64,000 nt of DNA from Latrodectus hesperus (GCA_037975125.1 CM075855.1:108952118-109016117), one strand, 5' to 3'. Shown: positions 32,657-42,830, numbered from the stretch's first letter. Made by a program: numbers and translations. The notes: generated by a model not told the origin, from the sequence alone.

Positions 32657-32664
32657 TATAAATA
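32657..32664 (+). promoter_or_regulatory. TATA box of the LTR
   Basis: TATAAATA in a locally GC-richer context, about 320 bp into the LTR and about 210 bp before AATAAA, as expected for a U3/R layout. The same site is in the 3' LTR near 38344. Confidence 0.7.
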
Positions 32665-32944
32665 CCGCAGCCCGACATGGAATAGTAGTAGAGTTTTGTG
32701 AAGACAGTCAGTGAGTGAAGACGATTAGTTGTGACTGCTAGTTGTTCTCTGTCTGAGGTATTTGAGACCTGTGATTGGAAGCTGTTTCTTATTATATCTG
32801 ACGAATTGTAGCTGTATAATTGTGACTGTTACAGCGGGAATTTCGTTTATTTAGTGAAGTTCTTACGAATAAAAGTCTTGTGTTCATTAAGTGGTTGCTT
32901 TATTCAACTCTCAATCGACACGAACCCGTGGAGCTCGGTACAAC

Positions 32945-32962
32945 TGGTGTCAGAATCGGGAT
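32945..32962 (+). promoter_or_regulatory. Primer-binding site (tRNA-primed)
   Basis: TGGTGTCAGAATCGGGA begins 2 nt after the 5' LTR; the initial TGG matches a tRNA 3' CCA end. I do not assign the tRNA with confidence; similar sites in other Gypsy elements are read as tRNA-Leu or Ser. Confidence 0.75.
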
Positions 32963-32972
32963 TGAAGAGTTG

Positions 32973-34235
32973 ATGCAGCGTGTCACAAGAAAAATGGATA
33001 TGGATTTAATGAAAAGTCTTCTCGAAAAATTAGCGGAGCAGATGGCTGAGATGAAAGCTGGACAAGAAGATATGAAAACTGAGATGAAAGCTGGACAAGA
33101 AGAGATGAAAGCTGGACAAGAAGAGATGAAAGCTAGACAAGAAGAGATGAAAGCTAGACAAGAAGAGATGAAAGCTAGACAAGAAGAGATGAAAGCTGGA
33201 CAAGAAGAGATTAAAACCGAGATGATGAAAGAGATAAAATCTGGACAGGAGGAGATGAAAGCTGGACAGGAGGAGCTTAAAAAGGAACTTAAGAAGGACA
33301 TTGTAAGTGTTAAAGAAGAATTCTCCAACATCATTCAGGAGAAGATGAATGCAATGGAAGATAAGGTAACTTCAGTTGAAACTAAAGTTCTGGAGATAGA
33401 AGAAAACGTTGAAGAAGCATTAGACAATATGAATAAGAAGATTGAAAGCTTGGAGAAGCAAATATCAAACAAACATGAGGAACCCAACGTGACATTTGTG
33501 CCTTCCCTAGCCAATATTAAACTCTCAACATTTGATGGGAAATCATCCTGGCAAGTATACAAGACCCAGTTTATGATGGTAGCGGAAGCTAATGGATGGA
33601 ATCCCCGAGCCCAAGCTTTTCACCTGGCGGCTTCTTTAAGAGGAGACGCGGCTGACATCCTCGAGACGCTTCCGGAGGAGCAGAGGCACGATTTCCAAGC
33701 CCTATCGAGTGCGCTTGAGCTGCGGTTTGGAGATAAGTGCACTAAGGAATATAGCAGACTACAGTTAAAGTCCCGCTATCAAAAAGCGGGTGAAAGTCTT
33801 CAAGAATTGGCTGCCGATATTCAGCGACTTTCCCATCTAGCATTTTCGGACTGCCCAGCTGAGACACGTCAAGATCTGGCTCTCCATCACTTCATCGATA
33901 GTGTGAGGGATCCGGAGATACAGAAAACACTTAGACTCGCCGATGTCAAAGATATTGGATCTGCCCTAGTCTACGCACATAAGATAGAGGCTGCCCAGCA
34001 GGCCGCGCGTAAAGACCGGCACTCAATCAGAGCCGTCTCTGCTACTGATACGGACTGTGATCTCAGAAAGCAAATCGAAGATCTGCGGAGAAAATTCCGT
34101 AACTTAGAATTGAGTAAAGGTGGCAGAAACACGAAAATTCAGTGTTGGACTTGCGGTGCAGTCGGACACGTTCAGAGAGACTGCCCGAAACGAAAAAATG
34201 GTGGAAATGATCTTCCACCACAGCAGGGAAACTAA
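32973..34235 (+). CDS. gag: Gypsy Gag
   Basis: Structural nucleocapsid polyprotein of the retrotransposon. From the ATG at 32973 it is 420 residues; the frame is open further up to an ATG at 32880 inside the LTR, so a longer start is possible. Residues about 25-125 form a Lys/Glu-rich coiled coil built of seven-residue repeats (KAGQEEM, KARQEEM) encoded by 21-bp units. The middle resembles retrotransposon Gag (FDGKSSWQVYKTQF, then LELRFGDKCTKEYSRLQLKS). Near the end is a single zinc knuckle CWTCGAVGHVQRDC (CX2CX4HX4C). The stop (34233-34235) follows a slippery heptamer directly. The minus-strand ORF 32900-33334 is a shadow. Confidence 0.93.
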   Translation: MQRVTRKMDMDLMKSLLEKLAEQMAEMKAGQEDMKTEMKAGQEEMKAGQEEMKARQEEMKARQEEMKARQEEMKAGQEEIKTEMMKEIKSGQEEMKAGQEELKKELKKDIVSVKEEFSNIIQEKMNAMEDKVTSVETKVLEIEENVEEALDNMNKKIESLEKQISNKHEEPNVTFVPSLANIKLSTFDGKSSWQVYKTQFMMVAEANGWNPRAQAFHLAASLRGDAADILETLPEEQRHDFQALSSALELRFGDKCTKEYSRLQLKSRYQKAGESLQELAADIQRLSHLAFSDCPAETRQDLALHHFIDSVRDPEIQKTLRLADVKDIGSALVYAHKIEAAQQAARKDRHSIRAVSATDTDCDLRKQIEDLRRKFRNLELSKGGRNTKIQCWTCGAVGHVQRDCPKRKNGGNDLPPQQGN

Positions 34236-37200
34236 TATGTGGCCATCTCGCGGGGCGGAGATGTCCAGAGAGTCAGAAGCCCCATTTCAAATCGTTTCAC
34301 ATTTCTTCCGTAAGTAGCGGCGACAACGGACTTTTCGTTATGGGACATGTCAACGAAGTTCCCTGCAGAATGATAATCGATACTGGAGCCAACGTAACTA
34401 TCATTAGGACAGATTTGGCTCGCAAACTTGGTGACAAACTCATCTGGACGCCGCCCTGCATTACCCTCCAAACTGTGACAGGTGATAAGATTAAAGTGCA
34501 TGGAAAAGTCAAGCTAAACATTGCATTTGGTAATGCCGTTTACCATCATATGGCATATGTCGCTGATATAAATGACGAATTTATTCTTGGATTGGATTTC
34601 CTCAAAGAAAACAATTTCAAGTTAGATTTTAAAAATAATGAACTACACTCATGTTCTGAAGACATAACGATTTTTAAGACGAAATATTCAGATATTAAAT
34701 CAGTCCATCATATAACTGCAAAGAGTGAAACAACATTACCACCAAGAACTGAGACAATAGTTTCCGGAGCTCTTTCAGAAGATAATAATTTTCATTATGG
34801 ATTGACTGAATATCCAGATTCCGACAATAGCGTTAAAGGAGTACTAGTGGCTTCTTCACTCGTCGATCTTTCACGAAATGTAATCCCGGTAAGAGTTGCT
34901 AATCTAAGTAATAAGGTAAAACTTATAAAAGAAGGAGAAGTGCTAGCGACTTGCACTCCAGTGACCTGTATTAACCGAAATTGTCAAGCCACACTATCTG
35001 AGCCTCCTGACACTCTAATTGATGAACTCCTTCAGAGAGCAGAGTTAGATGATAAACAGAGGAATGCTGCAAGAAATTTATTATTAGAATTCGGAGATCT
35101 CTTTTCCAAGAAATCAGATGATGTTGGGCGAACCAAATTGACGCAGCACCGAATCAATACAGGAAATCATCCACCCATTAAACAACACCCGAGAAGATTG
35201 CCATTCGCAAAGCAGGAAGAGGTGGACAATCTTCTGATGGAAATGCAGCAGAATGACATTATTGAGCCATCAGAGAGTCCTTGGGCTTCGCCTATTGTTT
35301 TAGTTCGGAAGAAGGATGGTTCTACCCGATTCTGCGTTGACTATCGTCGGTTAAACAACATCACTAAAAAAGATAGTTACCCTCTTCCTAGGATTGACGA
35401 TACACTTGATGCTTTATCCGGAAAACAATGGTTTTCGACTTTGGATCTCAAGAGTGGTTATTGGCAAGTAGAGATACATCCTGAGGATCGAGAAAAGACT
35501 GCATTCACCACAGGACAAGGACTTTGGCAGTTCAAGGTTATGCCATTTGGGCTTTGCAATGCACCTGCAACGTTTGAGCGCCTGATGGAGACAGTATTAC
35601 GAGGACTTTCCTACGAAGCCTGTTTGGTATATTTGGACGATATCATTATTGTAGGGCGCACATTCGAAGACCATTTAAGAAACATCCGAAAGGTGCTGGA
35701 AAAATTAAAAATGGCCAACCTGAAGCTGAATCCTTGCAAATGTAATCTATTCCGACGTGAAGTAAGCTATCTGGGACACATTATCTCTGCTGAAGGTGTA
35801 AGAACAGATCCTGAAAAGATCTCCGCAGTTAAGGACTGGAGTCGTCCAAAAGATGTCCACCAATTAAGAAGTTTTCTTGGACTATGCACATATTACAGGA
35901 AATTTGTTAAGGGTTTTTCAAGTATTGCCAGACCTCTTCACAAGTTGACAGAAGTTAAACAGAAATTTCTCTGGACAGATGAATGTGAGAAAGCCTTTAA
36001 ACAACTGAAGGAGGCATTGACATCTTCGCCCGTTCTTGCATATCCCCAGCCCGAAAAATTATTCATTTTAGATACGGACGCCAGCAACGAAAATATCGGA
36101 GCTGTTTTGTCGCAAGAAATTGATGATAAAGAATATGTCATTGCTTATTGGAGTAAATGTCTATCGAAACCAGAGCGGAATTACTGTACAACCAGGAAGG
36201 AATTGCTGGCAATCGTTAAAGCCATAGAACATTTCCACCATTATCTCTATGGAAGAAAGTTCTTGCTCCGAACAGATCACGCATCCTTAACCTGGCTTTT
36301 AAATTTTAAAAATCCGGAAGGACAGGTAGCCAGATGGATTCAACGACTCCAGGAGTTTGACTTTGAAATACGTCATCGCAAAGGAATTCTTCATGGAAAT
36401 GCTGATGCACTATCAAGGAAGCCGTGTAATGAAAGCTGCCGATATTGTTCTAGAATAGAGAAGAACTATCAGTTAGTAAATCCTGCGGTACGCCAAGTTA
36501 ATGTTTCAACTCCATCAAAACCCGACTCATGGAGTGATAAAGAACTTAGAGAAGCCCAAAAAGAAGACCCAGATATAAATCCAATTTTAGAATTAAAAGA
36601 ATCTTCCAGTATGAAACCAAGTTGGCAGGATATCTCCACCTACAGTCCTGCTACTAAACAATATTGGGCTCTTTGGGACTCACTCCATATAAGAAATGGT
36701 GTCTTATACAGGAAATGGGAGTCCGATGATGGACGTAATTTCAAATGGCAGCTTGTTCTTCCAAAATCAAGAATTTCAGATGTTTTGAAAGAATTGCACA
36801 GTAGCTCAACTGGAGGCCACTTCGGAGTAATGAAAACTCTACAGAAAGTTCGAGAACGCTTCTATTGGAGCAAAACGAGACAAGATGTAGAGAAATGGTG
36901 CCAATCTTGTGATGACTGTGCGGCACGTAAGGGACCAAAGAAACGTAGCAGAGGAAGGTTGCAGCGGTACAACGTAGGAGCACCTTTTGAGCGAATAGCA
37001 TTAGACATTTTGGGTCCTTTACCACGATCTTCAAATGGCAACAAATACATACTAGTTGTCATGGACTACTTTACTAAGTGGCCTGAAGCGTTTGCAATCC
37101 CCGATCAAGAGGCGACTACAGTAGCCGAGGTTCTAGTGCAGCAATGGGTTTCCAGATTCGGCACACCCTTACAAATTCATTCTGATCAAGGGACAAACTT

Positions 37201-37831
37201 CACCTCTGTTGTGTTTAAAGGAATGTGTCAAATTCTCGGAATAGACAAGACGCAGACCACGCCACTACACCCACAATCGGATGGCATGGTAGAGAGGTTT
37301 AACAGAACCATCTTGAATAACCTCTCCCTTATGGTTTCCAGAAATCAGCAAGATTGGGATTTGAAGCTACCGCTGTTTCTGCTTGCATATCGCAGTGCTG
37401 TCCATGAGACTACCGGATATACTCCTTCACAGATGCTCTTTGGTCGCGAACTTCGTCTCCCTTGTGATCTTCAGTTTGGTCGTCCACCGGATACATCTTC
37501 ATCGCCAGAGGAATACCTTCGAGACCTTCAGGCACGTCTTGAAGATGTCCATAACTTCGCTCGAGACCGAATCAACCTGACGACCGAAAGAATGAAGACA
37601 AGGTATGACACAAGAGCGACGGGACATGAATTCCAAGAAGGTGACAAAGTTTGGTTGTGGAACCCGATTCGACGTAAAGGACTTTCTCCAAAGTTGCAAG
37701 CCAACTGGGAAGGTCCCTACACAGTCCTAAAAAGACTGAACGACGTCGTGGTTCGTATAAGAAAATCATCTGCTTCAAAACCAAAGGTAGTACATTATGA
37801 TAGATTAGCTCCTTATCGTAATGTAGAGTAA
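34211..37831 (+). CDS. pol: Gypsy Pol: protease, reverse transcriptase, RNase H, integrase
   Basis: Open from 34211, probably entered by frameshift near 34232 rather than at the internal ATG 34340. Numbered from that ATG (1163 residues): protease with DTGA at residues 14-17; reverse transcriptase with KKDGSTRFCVDYRRLN and active-site YLDD at 431-434; RNase H with LDTDAS near 578; integrase with an HHCC zinc motif (HSSSTGGH then CQSCDDC, from about 820) and catalytic Asp 889 (ALDILGPL), Asp 949 (HSDQGTNF) and Glu 985 (GMVERFNRT), a D-D-35-E spacing. A GPY-like integrase tail (WEGPYTVL) follows; no chromodomain and no env are seen. No stops or frameshifts, so it looks potentially active. Confidence 0.97.
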   Translation, partial: SSTTAGKLICGHLAGRRCPESQKPHFKSFHISSVSSGDNGLFVMGHVNEVPCRMIIDTGANVTIIRTDLARKLGDKLIWTPPCITLQTVTGDKIKVHGKVKLNIAFGNAVYHHMAYVADINDEFILGLDFLKENNFKLDFKNNELHSCSEDITIFKTKYSDIKSVHHITAKSETTLPPRTETIVSGALSEDNNFHYGLTEYPDSDNSVKGVLVASSLVDLSRNVIPVRVANLSNKVKLIKEGEVLATCTPVTCINRNCQATLSEPPDTLIDELLQRAELDDKQRNAARNLLLEFGDLFSKKSDDVGRTKLTQHRINTGNHPPIKQHPRRLPFAKQEEVDNLLMEMQQNDIIEPSESPWASPIVLVRKKDGSTRFCVDYRRLNNITKKDSYPLPRIDDTLDALSGKQWFSTLDLKSGYWQVEIHPEDREKTAFTTGQGLWQFKVMPFGLCNAPATFERLMETVLRGLSYEACLVYLDDIIIVGRTFEDHLRNIRKVLEKLKMANLKLNPCKCNLFRREVSYLGHIISAEGVRTDPEKISAVKDWSRPKDVHQLRSFLGLCTYYRKFVKGFSSIARPLHKLTEVKQKFLWTDECEKAFKQLKEALTSSPVLAYPQPEKLFILDTDASNENIGAVLSQEIDDKEYVIAYWSKCLSKPERNYCTTRKELLAIVKAIEHFHHYLYGRKFLLRTDHASLTWLLNFKNPEGQVARWIQRLQEFDFEIRHRKGILHGNADALSRKPCNESCRYCSRIEKNYQLVNPAVRQVNVSTPSKPDSWSDKELREAQKEDPDINPILELKESSSMKPSWQDISTYSPATKQYWALWDSLHIRNGVLYRKWESDDGRNFKWQLVLPKSRISDVLKELHSSSTGGHFGVMKTLQKVRERFYWSKTRQDVEKWCQSCDDCAARKGPKKRSRGRLQRYNVGAPFERIALDILGPLPRSSNGNKYILVVMDYFTKWPEAFAIPDQEATTVAEVLVQQWVSRFGTPLQIHSDQGTNFTSVVFKGMCQILGIDKTQTTPLHPQSDGMVERFNRTILNNLSLMVSRNQQDWDLKLPLFLLAYRSAVHETTGYTPSQMLFGRELRLPCDLQFGRPPDTSSSPEEYLRDLQARLEDVHNFARDRINLTTERMKTRYDTRATGHEFQEGDKVWLWNPIRRKGLSPKLQANWEGPYTVLKRLNDVVVRIRKSSASKPKVVHYDRLAPYRNVE
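34226..34283 (+). promoter_or_regulatory. Probable -1 ribosomal frameshift signal (gag to pol)
   Basis: The gag frame ends G GGA AAC TAA: a canonical X XXY YYZ slippery heptamer (GGGAAAC, 34226-34232) immediately before the stop. The pol frame is -1 relative to gag and is open from 34211, so the overlap is only 25 nt. Eleven nt downstream lies a possible H-type pseudoknot: stem 1 CATCTC (34244-34249) with GAGATG (34258-34263); stem 2 GGGGC in its loop (34252-34256) with GCCCC (34279-34283). Slippery site and frames are seen; the pseudoknot is inferred. Confidence 0.8.
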
Positions 37832-38010
37832 AAATCAGTAGACCATGGTCTGTTTGTAAATAGTATAGATAATTTTAATCTTTTCTATTTTCTTGTATTT
37901 TTAGTTGCTTGTGTATGTAATGTGCTCTGTATCCTCTTGAAATGTAAATTCTTTTATATTAAATTTGGCCTCCTATCAGGGGATTGTACTGCCCGGGACG
38001 TGCAGTCCTT

Positions 38011-38022
38011 GAGAGGGGGGCA
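38011..38022 (+). promoter_or_regulatory. Polypurine tract
   Basis: GAGAGGGGGGCA directly before the 3' LTR start at 38024, the usual site for plus-strand primer formation. Confidence 0.8.
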
Positions 38023-38023
38023 A

Positions 38024-38630
38024 TGTTACAAATTTGTAAATAATGATTATATTTGTCTTAAAATATCTCAGACAGATCAGAAATTCTCACATTTTGGGCA
38101 AAAATTGCGGTATTTAGACGTGTTGTAGTTTAAAAGCGGATTTCCTAATGATTTGGCGACTTGGCGACAGTTGGCGAGATTCTTGGCGACTTGGCGACGG
38201 TTGGCGAGATTTTTGGCGACTTGGCGAGAAATCGATACTTCTGGAAACATCCATCACCTAAGCTCTAGGACCAATATTTTTCGAGATAGCCTAGAAGCTT
38301 CCAGAGCCTTGGCGAAATTGGTAGATTTCTCCGCCAAGTCAGGTATAAATACCGCAGCCCGACATGGAATAGTAGTAGAGTTTTGGTGAAGACAGTCAGT
38401 GAGTTAAGACGATTAGTTGTGACTGCTAGTTGTTCTCTGTCTGAGGTATTTGAGACCTGTGATTGGAAGCTGTTTCTTATTATATCTGACGAATTGTAGC
38501 TGTATAATTGTGACTGTTACAGCGGGAATTTCGTTTATTTAGTGAAGTTCTTACGAATAAAAGTCTTGTGTTCATTAAGTGGTTGCTTTATTCAACTCTC
38601 AATCAACACGAACCCGTGAAGCTCGGTACA
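38024..38630 (+). repeat. 3' LTR of the Gypsy element
   Basis: 607 bp, TGTTACAA to GGTACA, the same internal 30-bp repeats, TATAAATA and AATAAA as the 5' copy, followed by the CTAT target duplication. Confidence 0.95.
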
Positions 38631-38634
38631 CTAT

Positions 38635-39950
38635 ATTTACAGATGTGTTACAATGTTTCCTTTTTTAACTAAAATTGATAAGTATAGTAACCATCTTATA
38701 CTTATGGCTTTGTATCTCGAGCATTCAGTACAACATACATTTTCTCCTTTAAATTTTATCTCAATTTATGTATTTCTTCATAAAAAATAGTTGATTTGCA
38801 AATAATGTTGTTCAAAAATGGTTAAACATTTGAATGCAATTTAATAGACGATTTTACATTTTTTTAAATTTTGCATTACATTAAATGGTTTATACAACTA
38901 TACTAACTTATTATTTTATTTAAAAATCGTTTATAATTATTTTACTCTTAAAACGAATTACATTACATTTGTAATGATTCGCTTAAGCCTTATACATTCA
39001 AAATTTATTTCACAAATACAAATTATAAATTTCTTATAGTACATATATATATTTAGAAAATATAAAATTGAATATTTAATATTTTTGTATTTATTTTCTT
39101 AGGGAGAAGCAAGTCTTCAATGGAACTGATGTTATATTAAAAAGATTATATTATGCATAAAGGCTGTAAATAGATTTTAACATAACTTTTCCTTTATGAA
39201 GATTTTCTCGCGGACTGTTTTACAATTGTTAACATATAAAGAAATTGAAGATCTGTTACATTTTCAAATAAATCGTTTACAATAAACTAACTTTTTACAT
39301 CTATTAAAATCTTGTATTCATTTAAAATTTTATATATAAATCTATAAACTTTAAATATTTGTAAAAGTTTACTTCCATATATCATGATGTACACGAAAAG
39401 AAAAGTTTTTGATATTGCTTAATTCAAAAATGAAGTCTACTTTTCAGGAGGAAATGTTGCAAATCGAACAGTTAAAGGATTAATACCATGGGCAACAATT
39501 CATGGATTCGATTCCCACTTCAAACATAGATACATGAAATAGTTAAAATTGTATTCAAAATTTTATTTACAAGAGGAGTTAGATCTCTTATCCAACAAAC
39601 AAAAATTACACGTTTTACAGGCATTTGTTTCTTAGCAAATTAAATCAATAGCGTGAAACGTGTCATAAACACCATACATTCTGTCATGTTTTAATTACTT
39701 GTCATGATTTTTAGAATCGGTGTGCTTATACTTTTTGAAATTGATTTTTATTTTGTTTTTGCTGGGGGAACCATTCGCAGTAACCTTTGTTTTTTTAAAG
39801 CAAGAGGTTCTTACATTTTACTTAAATTATATTTTAAATTTTGAAATAGATATTTTATTGCTGTTTTTTAAAAGTTTTAATTATAGGGAAATAACCGTTA
39901 TAACACAGTACTCTTATAACGTGTTTTCATATCACTCAATTTTATGTCCC
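38635..39950. other. AT-rich intergenic stretch
   Basis: No gene recognised. A decayed SINE-A fragment lies at about 39455-39545 (CAATTCATGGATTCGATTCC). The ORF at 39720-40043 runs into the mariner end and is not supported. Confidence 0.5.
39455..39545 (+). mobile_element. SINE-A head remnant
   Basis: CAATTCATGGATTCGATTCC and CACTTCAAACATAGATAC resemble the box-B region and junction of SINE-A. Confidence 0.45.
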
Positions 39951-39955
39951 TCGTG

Positions 39956-41236
39956 CGAGAGTTACTCTGAAATTTTTGAGATACGCGCAGACGAGAATTT
40001 ACAAAATAAAAACGGTTTAATTTTAAAGAACAAAGTATTTTAATTACTTACTTCAACTTTTTTCAAAAGTATTTTAATTACTTACTTCAATTTTTTACTG
40101 ACTTACTTCAACTTGTTTAGCGTGGAATAAATTTTAAACAGAAGATAAAATGGAGTTGACGGGGGAACATTTTCGCGCTATGATTTTCTACGATTTCAAA
40201 GCAGGATTCAATCAAGAATGCGTTCAATGGTTGCAATTAGCATTGGGTGATGAATCTCCAGCTACTGTATTCAGATGGTTTAGAGTATTTAGAAGAGGTC
40301 GCAATTTTCTTCAGGATGAAGAACACACTGGAAGGCCGCCGTCGGCAGTAATCCCGGATAATGTGTCTGCCATACGAAAAATTTTCATGGATGATAAACG
40401 CTGTATCTATCAAATGATACAGAAGGAACTTAATATTGGATCCGCAGCCATACACAAAATCATTCGTGAAGAAATACATATGAAAAAAGTAGTTTGCCGT
40501 TGGGTTCCCCATCTAACTGAGCATCAAAGAGGAGCGTGTCAGAATCAGTACAGAAACTCTTAATATGCTGAATGATGGTGGCCACCGCATCATTTCTAAA
40601 ATTGTAACAGGTGATGAAACGTACATACCGTTTTTTAACGTTCCAACACGTCAAGGAAGCAAAGAATGGGTTTTTGAAGATGATCCCACGCCGACAATGG
40701 TGAAATAACAACGTGCACTGAAAAGTGATGTATGCCGTTTTCTTCAGAAGCACGGGATGGGTCAAAGACATCAAGTTGGAAGGACAGAAGACAGTAACAG
40801 CAAACTGGTATACCACTAAATGTCTTCCAGAAATTCTACAAGAGCTGAATGTTAGGAGACTAATGCTTCACCATGACAATGCATCTTCACATACAGCCGG
40901 ATTAACAGAGTTGAGTTTCTTAAGCAAAAACAAATTTAAGTGATAGAACATCCGCCGTATTCATCTGATCTAGCTATGTGCGACTTTTGGTTATTCTTTA
41001 ATCTAAAAAAGAACTTACGTGGACGTCGTTTTCATTCAGAAGAAGAGATTGACGTGGGTATATATGCATTTTTTTTCATCTATTCGAAGAAATGAATGGC
41101 TTGAGATATTTAATCTGGAAAATTCGTCTACAAAAGTGCATTGATGCTGGAGGAGACTACTTTGAACACACCTAAAATTTTGTATGTATAACTTTAAAAA
41201 CCTAGTTGTATCTCAAAAATTTCAGAGTGACCCTCG
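39956..41236 (+). mobile_element. Second mariner copy, inactivated
   Basis: Same family as 19474-20772 but inverted. Left end GCGAGAGTTACTCTGAAATT has lost the clean TA; right end CAGAGTGACCCTCG is followed by TA at 41237-41238. Length about 1.28 kb. Confidence 0.92.
40150..41100 (+). pseudogene. Mariner transposase pseudogene
   Basis: Start ATG at 40150 and the N-terminal DNA-binding region match the copy at 20576, with a two-codon deletion near residue 40 (DESPATVFRW). A frameshift interrupts the frame near 40540. The first catalytic motif TGDETYIP is intact here, but an in-frame stop falls near 40706; HHDNASSHTA (second Asp) is followed by another frameshift before SPD/SSDLAMCDFWLF. Not functional. 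Confidence 0.9.
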
Positions 41237-41283
41237 TATTACAAGTATTTCCCCCATATAATGCGTTGGTTCACCTCGTTATA

Positions 41284-42169
41284 CACTGCTGGACTATTTC
41301 TAAGGACGGATAACACTGTCATCCATAGCAACCACAAAATGAAAGGAAGCAAAATGTGGAAAATAAGTGCGGCATATAGTAAGAAGTATGCGTATGGAAA
41401 TTTTTTCCACGTCTGTTCATCACGTGATAGCGTTCATAAGAGCTTTAAGGGTTTCGACGCGTGTGGACAGTTGTTTCAAGTCAAAGTTTTACAGGAAAGA
41501 TTTAATAGACGAACTTGAAGTTTTTGGCATATCTTCCTGGCATCACTTAGATTATTTTATGCGTGGCCGAATTATTGGAAAGATCGAAGGACGAAAAATA
41601 ACAGATGTTGCCAGGGAGTTCGACATCGCTCACAGCGTTGTTTCACGGCTGTGGAAGTCATTTAAAACAACTGGAATGTGAAGTAGGCGGCACGGGGAAG
41701 GTCGTGTTATAAGTACGACGCCTGCAGAAGACAGATTTATCGTCCTATCAGCAAAAAATAACAAGTTGCTGGTCGAAACTATTTTCCGATAAGCATGAAC
41801 ACCCTCATCCGTGCACTCCCAGAGGAATGGGATAAATTGCCTCAACAGCTGCTGGATAATGTTGTGCAAAGTATGATACGACGTGTGGAATATTGCATCA
41901 CACTCCACGGTGGACATATCCCGTACTGATACCTTTCTTCAAGGTGCCTGCTGACTTTTAGATGCATTGTTCCATTTTTCCGTATGCAGCATCAAATGAA
42001 CATTTTTTCCTTCAGATGTTTCACAGCTTTTGTACTTTCCAGAACAATATTCTTTATTATATTGTCTGAACAGTGTGGCAACTATATTTTATCCTACTAG
42101 CCTCATGTCTCGTTTAATGTTATGCTACATTGCAATTTGTGATCCGTCCTAAGCAATTGTCCAGCAGTG
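41284..42169 (+). mobile_element. Internally deleted Tc1-type element
   Basis: Flanked by TA (41282-41283, 42170-42171) with inverted ends CACTGCTGGACTATTTCTAA and its imperfect complement CTTAGCAATTGTCCAGCAGTG-like sequence at the right (about 35 bp related). Inside, from about 41530, the plus strand codes a Tc1 N-terminal segment (FMRGRIIGKIEGRKITDVAR, SVVSRLWKSFKTTG), then, after a deletion, a C-terminal segment (PEEWDKLPQQLLDNVVQSM). The catalytic middle is missing. It sits 46 bp from mariner copy two. Confidence 0.87.
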
Positions 42170-42694
42170 TACTTCTGTACTGCGAAATTTATGATTTGTG
42201 CATCTCAAAAACAATTTCGCGTACGCGTTTGCACGTTGTATCAATTTCGTTCTTATAAAATTATATTACTGACCTTTGAACATTCTGCTAATAAAAAAGA
42301 TGTCGCTGGAACGTTGTTTCAGATAGCTCCTAGAGGGAATAAACATGTAATTAAACTGTTATTGGAATTATTAGATTTATTTGTTAAATTGAATTTTAGT
42401 TAAATTTTGGAGTATATTTTTTACTTAAGATGTTCATTTGTGATTTTAATAAAATGCACATATTTCGTTCAAAACAGTTTTTCCTTAATATTCGATTTAA
42501 ACCCCCATTAAAAAATGTTAAACGTGAATCATTTGTACATAACGCATCTTACGAGAATGCTGGCTCAATGCGTTTTCCCATAACGCGGAACTAATAGACA
42601 GTGTTATAGGAGGGATTACTATATACGAATATTTTTGTTCTTTACTATTATATTAATGTTGCTTGGGATTTGAAAAAAAAAAACTATTACACCA

Positions 42695-42830
42695 TCTAAG
42701 TTCTGGCGCAGCTTGTCCAGTTCTGGTCTTTGTGGAAATGTTTGTAATTATTCGGAATCTTAAATGTAAGTCTTGATTCAGTTATAGCCGTAGTGAACAA
42801 AGAATGACCATTAAGTGAAAGAAAAGCCTA
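42695..42830 (+). mobile_element. SINE-A, decayed
   Basis: GTTCTGGTCTTTGTGGAAAT, TTATTCGGAATCTTAAATGT and AATGACCATTAAGTGAAAGA follow the SINE-A body order. Confidence 0.5.

Larger units (their letters stand above)
32337..32942 (+). repeat. 5' LTR of the Gypsy element
   Basis: 606 bp, begins TGTTACAA and ends GGTACA. Visible signals: a 30-bp tandem repeat rich in TTGGCGA (32466-32541), TATAAATA at 32657-32664 as likely core promoter, and AATAAA at 32868-32873 as likely polyadenylation signal. Differs from the 3' LTR by one G insertion and three substitutions that I found by eye. Confidence 0.95.
32337..38630 (+). mobile_element. Complete, apparently intact Ty3/Gypsy retrotransposon
   Basis: A 6.3-kb element flanked by CTAT on both sides (32333-32336, 38631-38634). 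Order: 5' LTR, primer-binding site, gag, pol (protease, reverse transcriptase, RNase H, integrase), polypurine tract, 3' LTR. There is no env ORF between pol end (37831) and the 3' LTR (38024). The two LTRs differ at only about four places, so insertion is recent; gag and pol are uninterrupted. Located 3 kb downstream of the mucin gene, same orientation. Confidence 0.97.

Noticed and set aside
32466..32714. ORF MATWRQLARFL in the LTR (and at 38153)
   Set aside because: Produced by the TTGGCGA repeat in the LTR and lying in the promoter region; not a gene.
37832..38023. env gene of the Gypsy element
   Set aside because: Only about 190 bp lie between the pol stop and the 3' LTR, with no ORF of suitable size.
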